DNA of 64,000 nt, taken from NCBI GenBank assembly GCA_949752745.1, contig OX457027.1:81275214-81339213 (forward strand), in the 5' to 3' direction. Origin of the DNA: Protula sp. h YS-2021 (Eukaryota > Annelida > Polychaeta > Sabellida > Serpulidae). Shown in pieces: positions 15,011-27,559 of this stretch. Both the position numbers and the translations under genes were made by a program. The notes below the pieces were generated by a model, which saw only the letters and a list, made by a program, of their open reading frames with translations, had not been told where the DNA came from and made no database searches. Within the stretch, counting starts at the first letter, position 1. The number at the start of each line of letters is the position of its first letter.

Positions 15011-17278
15011 GCGTTAATCTTTAATATTAATCCGTATCTTAAGATGAACATGCAAAAAAGTTGTAAAAGATGATAGGCCTGGTTGAAGTGTATACAGGTC
15101 GCTAGTGCATAAGTTTTCATATTGCATTTTCTTATTGAAATTAAGAAGTAAGTTGAGGCTTTTAATTTTAAGAGAAAATAGAAATTGGAGAACATTTTGA
15201 TGACAATGCAAATCCTTTCTAACATGATTAAGAAAAACACACATGATTTAGCATCCCATAATCTGATACTGTTGCGAATTCTAGTGAAATGTACCTTCAG
15301 AAATGTGAGCTAAAATCAAAAATTAAGTCAAGCGTTGGCGTTCTTGCCCCACCTCTCACTCATATGATCAAATGTCGCTGTTGCAGTGTAGTGTATCTAA
15401 CACGCTGAAAGTGCCCTAGTCACATCTCTGTCAAAAACCGTCTCTAGATACAATATCTAACTCTAGGTCTGTATCAAACTTACCGTTCCTTGCAACACTC
15501 TAAGAGGATTCAACTGTATAATATATTAGCGCCTACATGTCTATCAATATTATATAACGATACCGACACTGGCTAAATTTATCCTACTGCTTGTAAGCTG
15601 ATAGGTTGTGGCTACTTAACACTCGGTATCGTTCGGCCAACCCTTTCCAGCCCGGTAAACATTGAAATGCTTTATTAAGATTCGTTTTTGGTTGAAATTG
15701 TCTTATTGACGTTTATAAAACCTTTATGGTCTCGGATACCAAAATAAAACTCTTTTGTAGAATCTTTTCGAAACGTTTTAGGGGGAACTATTTTCAAACA
15801 AAAATCAAACGTTTTGTACTGGAGCATTATGAAAATCAATATTATTGGGTGTCGTGTATTGGAGCGTTATAGGAAACCATTTACCATTTTCATTTTCCAT
15901 TTTCAAATAAATTTTTTAGTATCGCTGTCTTGAAAAATAATTTTTGTCGATTTCCAGGAAATTGAGCAAATGGTGTGATTTTATGATTTCGATCAACTAG
16001 TTTTAGAATGCTTCTACAATTTTGTTGGCTTTGCTTTCAACGTATTCTTCTACCGAAAAGCTACGTTTCATAGAGATTAAAAAATTAGGGAAATGACGAA
16101 GGTTTTAAATTATTTGGTTGGTAAATTTTGAACTGGTTTTTCTCCCACAATTTTCATCGAATTGCTTTTAATATTTTTTACGAACTAGTCTCCTGTACAT
16201 TTGTTTTTTTTTGTGATTTGCTTATAAAGTTTGTGAATATAGTCCTTTGCTGTTCTCTCTCTCTGAGAAAAATTGGCTAAATGGTGGTAATTTTTTGTTA
16301 GACACTTTTCAGACTGTTTCTTTATTCTCAGGTTTGATCGTACTGTTTTCAATTTTTATGATTATTCACTATGCTGTCTGTAAACAACAGCTTTATTGCT
16401 GATTCGTCGCAATTGGCTAAATTCAAAGTTTCAAATGCTTCTTTTTGCGTAATTCTGGTCGCACCAGTTTTGTACGAACTATTGAACTAATAGCTTTGTG
16501 GCAGTTCTTAAAAATAGCTCATGACGTTAAGATTTCATTTTTAAATAGCCCATTTTAAAAATGCTTCTTCTCCTACCTTTTTGGTCTGATTCAAATTTTG
16601 TTCTAGTAACGATGCCTCTTTTTGATGATTCGGCAAAAATGTTATACTTGATATTTACTTAAATTCTTCTCTTGGTTCTTCTTCTGTATGTAGTCTTAGT
16701 CAGATTTCTTTTATATTTTATAGACTTAGTCCTCGTTTAGGACAATAACCAATTTTTTAAATGCTACTGCAACTTTTTTGAAGATCCTTTTGTCACTTGG
16801 TTAATTAAATCTCAACTGGTCGCATTTTCCTTGATATTCTTGTGCACATTTTCGGATCCACGAGAGAACTATAAATTTGTCATTAATGAAAGAATGTGCA
16901 GAATTCTGAATTCTGCATATTTCTCCCAAAATTTTGATCCAACATTATGAAATTGAGGAAAAATTTGGCAAATGAGGATTGATCAAAATTTCTATTGATC
17001 ACATATGATTTTAACGGTAATTTGCAATTCCATTTTCTATCGCTGTCATTAGCTAACATGATTAAATGATTTGATTCTTTGAAAACTTCGTATTGGCCGT
17101 TACACGTTTCCTGTTTTCAAAAGTTTATTATTTTGTCCACATGCAGTTTTATTATACAAAGTGAATTATGTTACTTTTATTTCTGCCTCTTTTGAAATCT
17201 TTTATAATCTGCTATAAGTGTGATTGTACTGCTATGGCTTGATACACAAACACAGATACGAATCCAAAAAGAATGTAC
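15011..17278. other. No recognised feature
   Basis: A 2.2-kb AT-rich stretch with long T-rich runs. No coding frame, domain or clear repeat was seen. It separates the dead copy from the 3' end of the working lectin gene. Confidence 0.5.
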
Positions 17279-17284
17279 TTTATT
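17279..17284 (-). promoter_or_regulatory. Polyadenylation signal of the lectin-TSP1-VWA gene
   Basis: AATAAA on the minus strand, about 115 nt downstream of the stop codon at 17400. Confidence 0.6.
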
Positions 17285-17399
17285 GAATATACAATCAGTG
17301 TATATTGTTTTGATACTTATATATTGCACTTAAGACACTTGTTTATATTAACTACTGTTTTCTTATATTTCATGTTATTTTAATCTTTTACTGCATTAT

Positions 17400-17467
17400 T
17401 CAAGAGTCGCTAGAGTTACTGCCTTCATGTAGCTCTTCTTGAGACCTTGAGTCATCTTCCAGTGAGC
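17400..17467 (-). CDS. Exon 8: acidic C-terminal tail and stop
   Basis: The acceptor ACTAG ends at 17468. The exon completes a glycine codon in phase 1 and codes [21 protein letters not shown], then TGA. It is short and low in complexity, so the call depends on phase and on the poly(A) signal downstream. Confidence 0.65.
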
Positions 17468-20400
17468 CTAGTAATTTGAATAAATATTGATATTTATATT
17501 TATTACTGATCATTTATAGTTGTGTTTCACAATATGTTTTGCATAGCTAAGTTGTATTTGACAATATATTTATATTTTATTCTGTGCATGTATCAATATT
17601 GCTGATAATAAAATACTTAAAATACATTAATATTTGTGTTTCTGCTTTATAGCTGTAATTTTCAGGCTTTATTTAAGCCGTTATCATTCTGGAAGCGTTA
17701 CAAAAACAATACACGAATTACTGAAGAATTAAAATTTACCTCCGCCAACCTTGCACAATTGCAATACAAGTGTTTTGATGAGGTCCTCAAGCATAGTAAA
17801 GTCTCCAGTGAGAAAATAATTCATGTTTTCTCTTTGTGGTGAAGAAGACATGCTTCTTATTTCCTCAACATCTACGCTATCAGTGATCCCAATGGTGATT
17901 ATTTCAATACCCAATGCATGTGCGGCTTGAGCAGTAGGAATGGTCCGTTCAGAGTCAAATGTGGATCTGCCATCGGTTATGACTACGGCGACGTTTTTGA
18001 AACCCTGCCGATCACCATTGTCCTGTGTCAGTGCTTCATCGATCATGACCCACAGACCACCGCTTGTGTTTGTGTTTGACCCGGGGTAAGGCGTCGACAT
18101 TATCGCAGCTCGGATCTCAGCCCTTGTTGGGTACTCGTCCAAAGTAAATATCAATTCACCTTTGTTTGAAAACAAGACGAGACTCACACGCGCCCCTTCT
18201 GGGCCAATCTCCAGCATGTCTACCGTGTTTGCCATGAACTGTAGTAACAGGAAGTAGTTGTCATAAGAACCATCTGGAGGGTTTGAATCACGGATGCTCC
18301 CGCTTCCATCCAACACAAATACCAGGTCAATCTCCGGCTCTTCGCATATCACTGTCAATATCGTATGAATTATACCAACGAAACACAGCGAGCTTTGTTT
18401 AATATGCAAGGATAGTATTCAAAATGCACTGTTACTACTTAATTCTGAAGTATACATAAGGTTTCATCAGCTTTATCCTGGAATTAACCAGGACAGCGAA
18501 ATTATTTTAAGGAAGAAAGGCATTTTTTATTACATTTGACTTAGGATGAAAAAAAAAACACAAACATTAGTCAATGATGCTTAAATTTAGGTGGATCTCT
18601 TTGAGATTTATAAAGATATGATGCGACCCCCTTCCAACAACAAAAACGAGAACAACAGTGGCAACAACAGCAACAGCATGCATTAGTTTATTTTGCCATT
18701 TTTCACAGAATCCGTAACATTTCCACACCTAACGCTGTGTTTCTTGATGCGTGATGTTGTTCTTTTTGGATAAACATCAATGCGGTTAAATCTCAACACA
18801 CAATCAGACTGGTTATCTAACTCTAAACTTGTTTTGGGTGTCAAGAATCCTTGCATTTCATAACAACGCCATCTATTCATTCATAGTATCGATTTGCATG
18901 TGAACGTTTTCTGACAGAATGTTAAGTGAAAGTAATGAGAAGATATAGCATTTCCCTATTTAATGGAACGATTTATAAGTTATTTTGCATCAAGTTATTT
19001 GTTTTGGCTAAGGCACAGAGATCATTTTCTGTTTGTCAAAGATTGATTATCTTTTTTAGTTTTCATTAATTTAAACGCAATCCGTTCCATGTAACTTTAA
19101 ACCGCTTAATAAAGCATACCGCCACAAAGTTCAGTAAAGCACCACGTAATCTCGCTATGAATGCAGCGGTCGCCGTTAGAGCACTCCGCAAGGACACAGC
19201 TCCTGCCCCGAAATCTGGCACCCACACCGCATGATTTTGAGCACATACTCCACGCCGTCCATTCTCCAACAATTGGAGGTTCTGTTTTGTTAGAAGGTGC
19301 TTTAATATTTAATGTTAAAACGTAACCTAAAATGAACATGGATGGAAGGTGTAAAAGATGACAGCTGTGGTTAAAGCGCATACACGCCTCTCTAGTGCAG
19401 AAGTGTGAATCTGGTATTTTGCTACAGGAATTTAGCAGTGAATTATTTCAAGTAAAAGTTTATCTTAATTCTCACAGTGCAATTGATATTCCATTAAATA
19501 TTATTTTAAATTCAAAATGAAAATAATATAACTGCAAGTAAACATATAATGTATAAATAACAGAAAACCAGAAATAAAACAGTGTGAGAGAAAGAGACAG
19601 AGGGGGAGAGGAACGGGAGGAGAGAGAGATAGAAAGAGAGGGGAGGAGGGAGAAAGGGAAGGAGAGAGGGATAGAAAGAGAGAGAAAAACATAATTTAAA
19701 CCACTGCAAAATGCAAAACAGGAATTGCCGATAAAACTTTCCTCCAAATTCTCCCCTGCAGAAACTTTTTTGTTTAAGGCTGCTGTTACCACACAAGCCA
19801 TAGACTGGATCAAAACAATCCTCGCCAGTACAGTTTGTCTCACGCATGCGATGTCCAAAACCACAGGTAACTGAACACTGAGACCACGTGCTCCAGCCGT
19901 CAAACACATCTGCAAAGACGGTGCTTTTACGTATCATGCTTAAGATTAACTTAAATACTTAAAGTCATATACTCATTATATCATTTCATTTGAGTGTTTT
20001 AACGATCTGATATGGACATCACAGACTTTAAGGTTACGATTTACTGGTTGTCTTGGAAAAAATTTATTGGTTCAACTTGGTGAACTGTGTATTTTTAGTC
20101 CATAACTGACCTTACTAAATGTTGGAAAAATCATTATTTTAATACTTTCTGACTATTACAGATATTCACGTATGTATCAAACCAATATATTAGGCTAAAT
20201 TGTATCCATAAAGAATTGCAGCTGCCGTATAATCGATCATACTGCTTGTGACGTATGATATATAAAGGGCAGCAATAGAGACTTATAGCGAAAACAAACC
20301 TACAAACCTATGGGCGCAGAACAACAGAAATCAAACTGGGTGAACCGAACGTGGTAATCCGCGCATACGTCATCACAGTAAAGGCAAGATCCTGGTCTGG

Positions 20401-22288
20401 ATCGAAATCTGTTGCTACATTCTGACCATTGCTGCCAGTTACCCGCGTCTGTTGTCAATGAATGACATATAATCATCAAAATGAAAAGTCTTTCCTACTC
20501 AGGAATGATCTTAAAACCGCGATATGGGCAGATTTAGTACACTATGTACTCAATACATGTTTCATTTATTTTAAACTTTTGAACGTCATTTGTACTCTGT
20601 CTTCTACTTAAAGAATAATTAAACTCCACCTCAATCGACGCTAAAACCTGCATAAATGGCATTTTATATTTCACTTATTTTATAACCCTACACAGGCAAC
20701 AAAGCATTCTTACTTTACAAAAATTTGCTTATTGCAAAAACACAAAGTCGATGTTTGTCATTTAACAGAATTTAACTTAAGGTGGTTTAAATAAGAATAA
20801 TCTTTTTCTCAGTTTCAGGCACCATTAAGCAAAGTTTTTTCACATACGTTATAACATGTCGTTGTAATGTTTGATTCTTGTACAACAACCGATTGTTACA
20901 TTGACACAGTCACGTGACATTACAGTAACCTACACGGAGCCTCACAGACCGTGGTACTGACAGGGACTGAGCAAGGCCTTGTAAACCACTGCTTTGAAAC
21001 TGGATCCAAACTAACACAGTCCTCAGATCCTGGCTCATTCGGTGCCCAATTCATATATTCCACGTCATCCCCAGAGGCGACCCATTTAAATCTCCCTTCC
21101 TCATCCCTGTCGTTTGCTCCTATCCAGACATCTAGCATTAAAAATGGAACGTACTGTAGTTAGTACAGTTAGTACTTTTCAGTTTAACACATGTCAGTGC
21201 ATAAATGCGATTACAAGTTGGCAAAATAGCATAGAAGTTATAAGTCTCATTCCTCTAAAGCCAAGTCTTTTCTGCCTCAGGAGCTGTACAACGAACTGTT
21301 CTGTATATAAAGCTAAATATCGCTGAATAACTTAAGATGCATCACTTTACACAAAGGGTTAACATTATGTTATCTAACCTCTGTAGAAATATTTCACATG
21401 GCAAAAACCATGCACTACTTACTGTCAGTCCCGTTTGCAAAAGACGCTACAAAGTCGTTTTCAGCTTCGTGGTTTATTTCTACGAGATGTCCTTCCGTCA
21501 AGGTGCTGGCACAGAGTTGATCTGCCGCAATCCATGGCGCTGGGTTATCTATTCTCTGGTAACAGGACTCGTAGCCAGGTATGGGGCAAGTCTCTGGTAA
21601 TGTAATATATGTCACTGATGCCAAGTCAGTACTGTAGTACTAATCATTAGGTATCATATAAGCTTGCTGTATGGCTTTTTCATATTAAAACAGCAGTATA
21701 TGTTTAATACCACAGCAAGGTGAGTGTTTTAATAATATTAAGACGTAATCGTTTAAAATTAAATACAATCTGCTAAGAAAGCTCTTGTAATTGAAAATCT
21801 GTTTGTATATATCTGCAACTTTGAGAAAACATTCAGCTATTTATAACAGCCGCAATGTGTAATAAGCATTTACCGTGCAATTACATGCAGTAAATGTTAA
21901 AATATATTTAGCAAAATAAAATATAAGCTCACTGTAAACAGAAATTTTAAAAGATGTGAACTGCAGCATAGTCCATTATGAACGTTTAAGTCTTGGCCAA
22001 TTGTATTGCTTAAGTTACATTGTTTGAAATATATTAAATCATTTTAATACATCTCAAATTAATTTGAGCAAATGTTTATTTTCACATCGGATAAGCAGTC
22101 GTGCAATAGCAGTCGGTTTGGGTTTTACGACGGAGTGATCAAACACCATTGAATAAGTTAACCGGATAACTGTAGTGCATAAGTGTGAATTTCTATAAGT
22201 AGATTTTTTACAAACCACAAGTTTGCTCCGTAAGATCAACAGATTGAGTGGCGAAAACAATACAAGTCAACAATGTAAAGAAATCCAT
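17400..22288 (-). CDS. Secreted C-type lectin / TSP1 / VWA protein, eight-exon gene
   Basis: Eight exons (22216-22288, 21423-21593, 20934-21131, 20308-20448, 19766-19909, 19120-19281, 17740-18351, 17400-17467) join in phase 1 throughout and total 1569 nt, exactly 522 residues plus stop. Order: signal peptide (1-14 or so); long-form C-type lectin domain (about 25-147) with EPG at the sugar-site loop where EPN or QPD is usual; three TSP1-like modules (about 148-194, 195-242, 243-296), the first lacking some cysteines; VWA domain (about 305-490) with complete MIDAS (DGSGS at 311-315, a Thr in NTNTSGG, Asp in ITDGR); acidic Ser/Asp tail. No transmembrane helix is seen, so it is probably secreted. 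CTLD suggests glycan binding; VWA and TSP1 suggest metal-dependent protein or matrix contact. A role in innate recognition or adhesion is an inference. The donor of exon 5 (GTTTCT) is weak, so that boundary is least certain. Confidence 0.85.
17740..18351 (-). CDS. Exon 7: VWA domain
   Basis: One exon of 612 nt holds the whole A domain between acceptor TTGACAG and donor GTAAAT. It has the first hydrophobic strand (IDLVFVL), the MIDAS DGSGS loop, and VVITDGRS. All metal-coordinating positions that I can identify are present. Confidence 0.92.
19120..19281 (-). CDS. Exon 6: third TSP1 module
   Basis: 162 nt, phase 1-1. It codes [20 protein letters not shown] and six further cysteines, the best-preserved TSP1 module of the three. 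Acceptor AAAACAG, donor GTATGC. This is the exon duplicated and killed at 14.8-15.0 kb. Confidence 0.9.
19766..19909 (-). CDS. Exon 5: second TSP1 module
   Basis: Acceptor CTTTGCAG; codes [20 protein letters not shown] and further cysteines. The phase-1 donor consistent with the gene is GTTTCT at 19765, which cuts before a Cys in the read-through frame. The downstream frame quickly becomes low-complexity, so the exon ends near here, but the exact end is uncertain. Confidence 0.75.
20308..20448 (-). CDS. Exon 4: first, divergent TSP1-like module
   Basis: 141 nt, phase 1-1, between acceptor GACAACAG and donor GTTTGT. It codes [15 protein letters not shown] and a C-rich end. The W..W..C start is TSP1-like, but the second core cysteine and glycine (CG in other modules) are missing. 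It is too short to register as an open frame starting with Met. Confidence 0.75.
   Translation of the reverse strand, partial: TRVTGSNGQNVATDFDPDQDLAFTVMTYARITTFGSPSLISVVLRP
20934..21131 (-). CDS. Exon 3: C-terminal half of the C-type lectin domain
   Basis: 198 nt, phase 1-1. Codes [12 protein letters not shown], then [16 protein letters not shown] and the two last conserved cysteines (PC, VC). The calcium/sugar loop reads EPG instead of EPN/QPD and the WND strand motif is replaced by FTRPC, so classical monosaccharide binding is doubtful. Donor GTAGGT. Confidence 0.88.
21423..21593 (-). CDS. Exon 2: N-terminal half of the C-type lectin domain
   Basis: 171 nt, phase 1-1, acceptor ACATTACCAG, donor GTAAGT. 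Codes [11 protein letters not shown] (the extra disulfide of long-form CTLDs), then the conserved LCA...[15 protein letters not shown] helix region. Confidence 0.88.
22216..22288 (-). CDS. Exon 1: start codon and signal peptide
   Basis: Codes 24 residues starting [13 protein letters not shown], a good secretory signal, with cleavage likely near A-TQS, and ends in phase 1 before donor GTTTGT. It was chosen because signal, phase and distance (622-nt intron) all fit the lectin exons. It is too short to be seen as a gene by itself. Confidence 0.75.
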
Positions 22289-24690
22289 GCTAGTCGTAGA
22301 ATTGTAGAATCTAGAATTGGCACAAATAATTAAAAATGATTTTATTGGATGTGTATTTATATTTTATAATGTTAAGTAACAACAGCTAGTATTGTGATGA
22401 ATAATATAGGAATAACAAGTATTTTTCAAACAGACAGTAAAATATATTTTTACATAAGTAATTAACTTACTAGTTAACTAATTCACTAATTGAGTATCCC
22501 CAACCAACTACAACATACCTGTGAAACGGTGAGTCCTTAACGTTAGTATAAAATAAACTCGCAACAAGTTAAATATATTTAAAAGAAGTTTAGCAGAGAT
22601 TTCCATGACCCAGATCTCTCTTCTTATAAGAAATAAATAAGGCAGTGCTGAAACAGGAGATCGGTTGAAGCAATTAAGATAGTCTCCTTGAATTTTATCA
22701 ATACAGAATTTATAATAAGTAAATAGTTCTTTGTTCAGATAAAGTTTTCAAATCGGTGACGCAAAAAGCTATTACAAATGTTCGTGCATGAATATTTAAT
22801 ATTGATTTGCGCTCAATGATCGAGTACTAGATAACATAACTATAAAGAACAGAAATTGAGTAGGTGTCAGAAAAGTGTAGCATGAGTCTAATAACTCGGT
22901 TAAGAATTGATTTGTAAATAATTTTACTAATACGCAATTAATACACTTGCTGCCCACAAGCGAAGCCAATATACATATAGTTTTACCACAGGCAAATATA
23001 ATTTTATTTATAGTTTCATTTTAAAGACTAATACTAGACTAGACCTCTGTCTGTGTGATTGCATGTTGAGTAAATCCCAACAAGTACCTTACTAGAATTT
23101 CATTACAGGGTATCTATAAATCTATGCATATCTATATATCTTAAATAACTTGCCCAGTAAAATATCTCTTAATAAGAAAAGATTAATGCTAAAAGTAGAA
23201 GTGAGCTGTGTTCTTATATTCGCAGGAGCATTTACTTAGAATATAAAAGACCATCTAATGTTTTATTACGTACACCTGCATGCTTCTTCGTGTGTTTTCA
23301 ATACTTTTTCAGTCAACATTTAGTTAAGAAACTGACGTTTCCATTATACGGCATAAAATTATCATTTATTTTAAATAAAGCAAAAAAAGAACAAATTTAA
23401 AATTTCATAAAAAATGCACATACGAAATCACAAGTGAGTGAAATTACAAGTTGCTATCGATAACGAGTTGACAAAACGTTATTTCTGTAAATGACAGACA
23501 ATATTGAAAACCCGCACCAAAGATAGCATATTTAATGACTTACTTCAAATAAATTTGATGCATTAGACTTCATGGATGAGAAAAGAAACAGACAGATAGA
23601 TTGATAGATATGTAGATATATATGTTTGTGAAATAAAATGTATACTTGGTATTTTTACATGAACATTTGCAATAACTTTTTGTATCATCTTTATTAGTCA
23701 TTTGATTTGAACTATTTTTAAAGAATGTATCAATACAGGTTCATGTCAGGCTGACCCAAATTATAACATTTCACAGTTCTGGTATATTTGGGTGGAGTTT
23801 CTTTCGTGTTCTTTCGTGTATATTAATAGTGAACTTGGCGAAAAATAGGTTTTTCTCAGTTCATAAATATCTATCTTTTGTTTTGTCTTAGAAATAGAAT
23901 GTAAGAATGTTAGCATACCAAATGCCAGCATGTCAGCATATTATCAAGTGTCAGCATACCATCAAGCGTCAACATATCACCAAGCTCGAAAACGAAGACA
24001 AATGGCGACTTAAAATGTCACTGTACCATGTGGAAAATACATTCGATATCGGCAAATCTATAACGACAAACTATATGGATGCATGTCCTGCAAGGCGTCC
24101 AATGTGTTCACATCTAATTGTGTGTATCAAGCTCAATGCTGGCACTGAGCATGGAATAATCTGCATGGAATAAACAAACTAGCATGTTAGATGGGGTAGC
24201 ATACGTACAATGTTGTGCAATCACCCGCTCCTAGTGTATCGAGGTTCTTTGATGTACGTATAGTGAGCAATCTGTCAAGATCCACAATGTGATCGTTCAG
24301 AGTGCCTCGGTGCTAAATCGGCAATGGTGGTGGAATGATGTAGTGTTTGTGAGATGACAGGAGGTGCTTGAAAAGAAACACGTGGTACCTGCTGCTTTCA
24401 TGTTTTATCTGGCGTCGTTGTGTTTGGAGACTTATTTTGCAGAAAGGACTCATAGAACATCACAGCAGCATAAATATTACCATGACAACAATAAGAAAGG
24501 CACTGCGTCAAGTTTGCGAATAGATTTCTGACGATTTCTATCAGGCCAGGCACTTTTCTGCTTCAATTTTACAGTTGCCCAACCTAGTTCTTGAATGATC
24601 ATGAATGTTGTGTAGCTGGCTAATAAAAATTATTACTGTTATTCAGTTTAAGCTAGAAGGGCTGAATTACAATGTGCACTAAACACTACC
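22289..24690. other. 5' flank of the lectin gene and intergenic DNA
   Basis: AT-rich, with a short GATAGATATGTAGATATAT microsatellite near 23600 and a small TCAGCATA-type repeat near 23920-23980. No gene recognised. Confidence 0.5.
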
Positions 24691-26480
24691 GAAGATACAA
24701 TAGTACAAACGTAAAACGAAAAAAAAAAATAAATAAAATGAACTATAGGCCTCTACAAACAGTAAAGTCTTAGTTGCTTTTTGAAAACGGTGATTGCGGG
24801 TGCAAGCTTAAGAGAAATAGGAAGTCTATTCCATTAAATAGCAGCACAGTTGGCAAAAGCTCATATCCTGTACTTGCTATTAGTTTTATTTTCCACAGTA
24901 AACATTTATCCGATGGTCGGAGACGGTGACTAGGTTCATTGTTGACTAGAAGATTTAAAATATAGCTAGGACTAGAATCATTTAGTGCTTTAAAATCATT
25001 TACTTAATTTTAAAATAAATTCTTTTTTCCACCGGGAGCCAATGTAATTATTTAAGAATGCCAGAAATGGGGTCAGTTTTTTTAAAATAACTCTAGCAGT
25101 CGTATTTTGCATAAGTTGAATTCTGTGTATTTGATACGTTGGTATTCCAAAAAGTCATCCATTACGAAAGTCTAACCGGGAGATGAGAAATGCGTTAATG
25201 AGCGATTCCAATGCCCTTTGAGATAGAAATTTTCGTATTTCACCTATGCGTTTTAAATAAATACCAATGACTCTAATTTTTTGTTAATAAAAGAACCATT
25301 TAGAGATTATATAAGTACACCCATGAATTTCTTAGTTTCAGGTGAATTAACCACATGTTCCCTGGCAAGAATCTTTAAGAAACTGATAGATTTAAGCTGA
25401 TGTAGAGATCCAGTGAGTAAAACCTCAGTTTCATCCTCATTTAGTTTTAACAGATTTGCTGTCAACCAGTTCTTTATATGTAAATTACACTCCTAAATTT
25501 CAAAAACGATATATATCTTTGCATCATCTGCATAGAAATGGCAAATTATGCCCTGTCTCTTTACAATATCACCTAGGTTAGGGGTGGACGTGTATAATGC
25601 GAAAAGAAGAGGACGAAGACTAGTTTCTTGTGTATTCCAAAACAGAGAGTCTTCAGCTGTGAAAAACGTGCGTCCGTCTTAACCACCTGGCACCTGTTTC
25701 TAAGATATTACCCAAATCATTTTAACGGAAGTCCTGTGATTTTCAACCAACTTTGCATGCAGACAGTTTAGTAAAACTGAATGCTCCAAGGCGTCACATC
25801 CGACTGACACATCTAATAATATTAACACATATATTTGCTGTAACGTTTCATAGAGTGAAATGTTTTCAAGATACAAAGTGAGCCGTTTCGCATAAGTTTT
25901 TAAACACCTTTGAAATAAAACTTAAATTAGAAACTGGTCTGCAATTTTTAAACTGTTGTTTATCCATATCAGGTTTTTTCAGCAGTGAATTTATGATTGC
26001 TCTCTTTAGACACTCAAGGAACATAGCATTTTTATTGAGGTATTCAGAATTTTAGTAATCACGGGCAGTAGTTCATTAGCACAGAATTTTGTAATTTCTG
26101 TTCCTATGACGTCCAAATCACAGGTTGCATTCGAAAAGTTTAAGATGACTTGATGTGCCTCTTCCAATTGTGCAGGGACAAAATTACGAAGTCATGTATG
26201 TGAGTTTCAAAGTTCTGAATCTCATTTCAACGTGATCTATTTAAGCAGTTATAGTGCCAATGTCGTCTCTAATTTTAGCAATCTTATTCACGAAAAATAG
26301 AAGCAAATTATCAGCAACGTTCACAACACATAGGAGAACATGTTCATTTTTCAGGCTTAGAATATTCTTAGCTACTTAAAAAAGTAATATTTTTATCAAT
26401 CTTGGTTTCAAGAATTTTGTTTCAATATAAATCGGGTTTTTGCCTCAGTTATTAACTGATTGACATACCCACACTGTACA
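24690..26480 (-). mobile_element. Decayed CR1/L2-like LINE (reverse transcriptase) fragment, copy 1
   Basis: On the minus strand the pieces are in reverse-transcriptase order. First, around 25970-26190, a finger region like 'CDLD...ITKFCANELLP'. Then, at about 25500-25620, the palm with LRPLLFALYTSTPNLGDI and the catalytic FYADDAK box (YADD codons at 25523-25534). Then, at about 25020-25240, the C-terminal 'ALESLINAFLISRLDF' and 'GIPTYQIHRIQLMQN' motifs. Many stops and frameshifts interrupt it. The end near 24690-24740 is A/T-rich and may be the 3' terminus. An endonuclease domain was not found. The CR1/L2 grouping is by motif memory. Confidence 0.72.
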
Positions 26481-26839
26481 CGGTAGGCTATTTTTTATCA
26501 GACCCAAGGCTAGATCTGTCTTTGTTTCGTTCAAGACGTCTCTTGATAACTTTGTGTTCTCTCTCAAAAATCAAGTACTTAATCATAGTTTCTACCGAGA
26601 CGAAATAAAGCGATAGGGCCTATTGGGCAGATGGGTGTTAAGCGTAAAGCATCTCAGTCTCATAATTTGTGGCTACGCCTGGATAATTGCTGCTACTACA
26701 CAAGCATATCGTACGTAAATTCAGTGGTATTTATTGCCATGGGTTTTTATGCTGTAACGATCAACTTACAAGGTGAGCTTTCTGTAATTCTATTATCTAT
26801 GAAACTCAACAAGAACAAGTGACAGAATATATCTTTCAA

Positions 26840-26985
26840 CATAAGAGTATATTGCATATCTTACTGATCACTGTATGCTTATTTTCAGTATTAATCTGAT
26901 GAAGTTGAAACCAGTACGTAAACATGCAAATTACTGTAAGACTGAATACGGTGATATTAAGGCGGACAGGTCCTCTTTCATGTAA
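26840..26985. repeat. Duplicated ~140-bp block, copy 1
   Basis: The segment containing GATCACTGTATGCTTAT, AATCTGATGAAG and ACTGTAAGACTGAATACGG recurs at 28075-28200 in the same orientation with about ten differences. The two copies bracket LINE copy 2 and the foldback relic. Confidence 0.85.
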
Positions 26986-26989
26986 AAAA

Positions 26990-27540
26990 AACCCGCTTTT
27001 CTTTATCCATATCAGGCATTTTCAAGAGTGAATTTATAATCGCTTTCCTGAGACAATCAGGGAACACAGCATTTTTTGAGGTATTCACAATTTCAGTAAT
27101 CATGGGCAGTAATTCATTAGCACAAAATTTGGTAATGTCTGTTGGTATGGGGTCCAAATCACAGGTTGCATTCGAAAGGTTTAAGATGACTTGATGTACC
27201 TGTTCCATTTTTGCAGGGACAAAATCACTAGGGCATGTATGTGAGTTTCAAAATTATGAATCTCATTTTATCGTGATCTATCGAAGAAGTTCGATTGCCA
27301 ATGTCGTCTTTTATTTTTATAATCTTAAATCACGAAAACTTCACGAAAATTATTAGCAACGTTCACAACACATAGAAGAACCTGTTCATTTTTCCAGTTT
27401 AGAATGTTCTTGGCTACTTATAAAAGTAGTAGTTTTGTCAATCATGGTTTCCAGAATTTTGTTTCAATATAAATCGGGTTTTTGCCTCAGTTATTAAATG
27501 ATTGACATACCCACACTGTTCACGGTAGGCTATTTTTATA
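26990..27540 (-). mobile_element. CR1/L2-like LINE fragment, copy 2
   Basis: Closely resembles 25970-26480 of copy 1 in the same orientation. A 76-residue frame at 26978-27208 keeps the reverse-transcriptase motif CDLDPIPTDITKFCANELLP and PDCLRKAIINSLLK. Only this amino-terminal RT piece and upstream sequence are present, truncated before the YADD box. Confidence 0.75.
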
Positions 27541-27559
27541 CACTCTTGAAGTTAGCCAT

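Noticed and set aside
14803..15240. A 145-residue minus-strand frame as a gene
   Set aside because: It is in the wrong frame for the TSP1 copy it overlaps. The alignable TSP1 residues are split by a frameshift, so the locus is a pseudo-exon.
19472..19915. Leu/Ser/Pro-rich long frames on the minus strand
   Set aside because: They read through a GA/CT-rich intron tract after the TSP1 exon 5; only 19766-19909 is coding.
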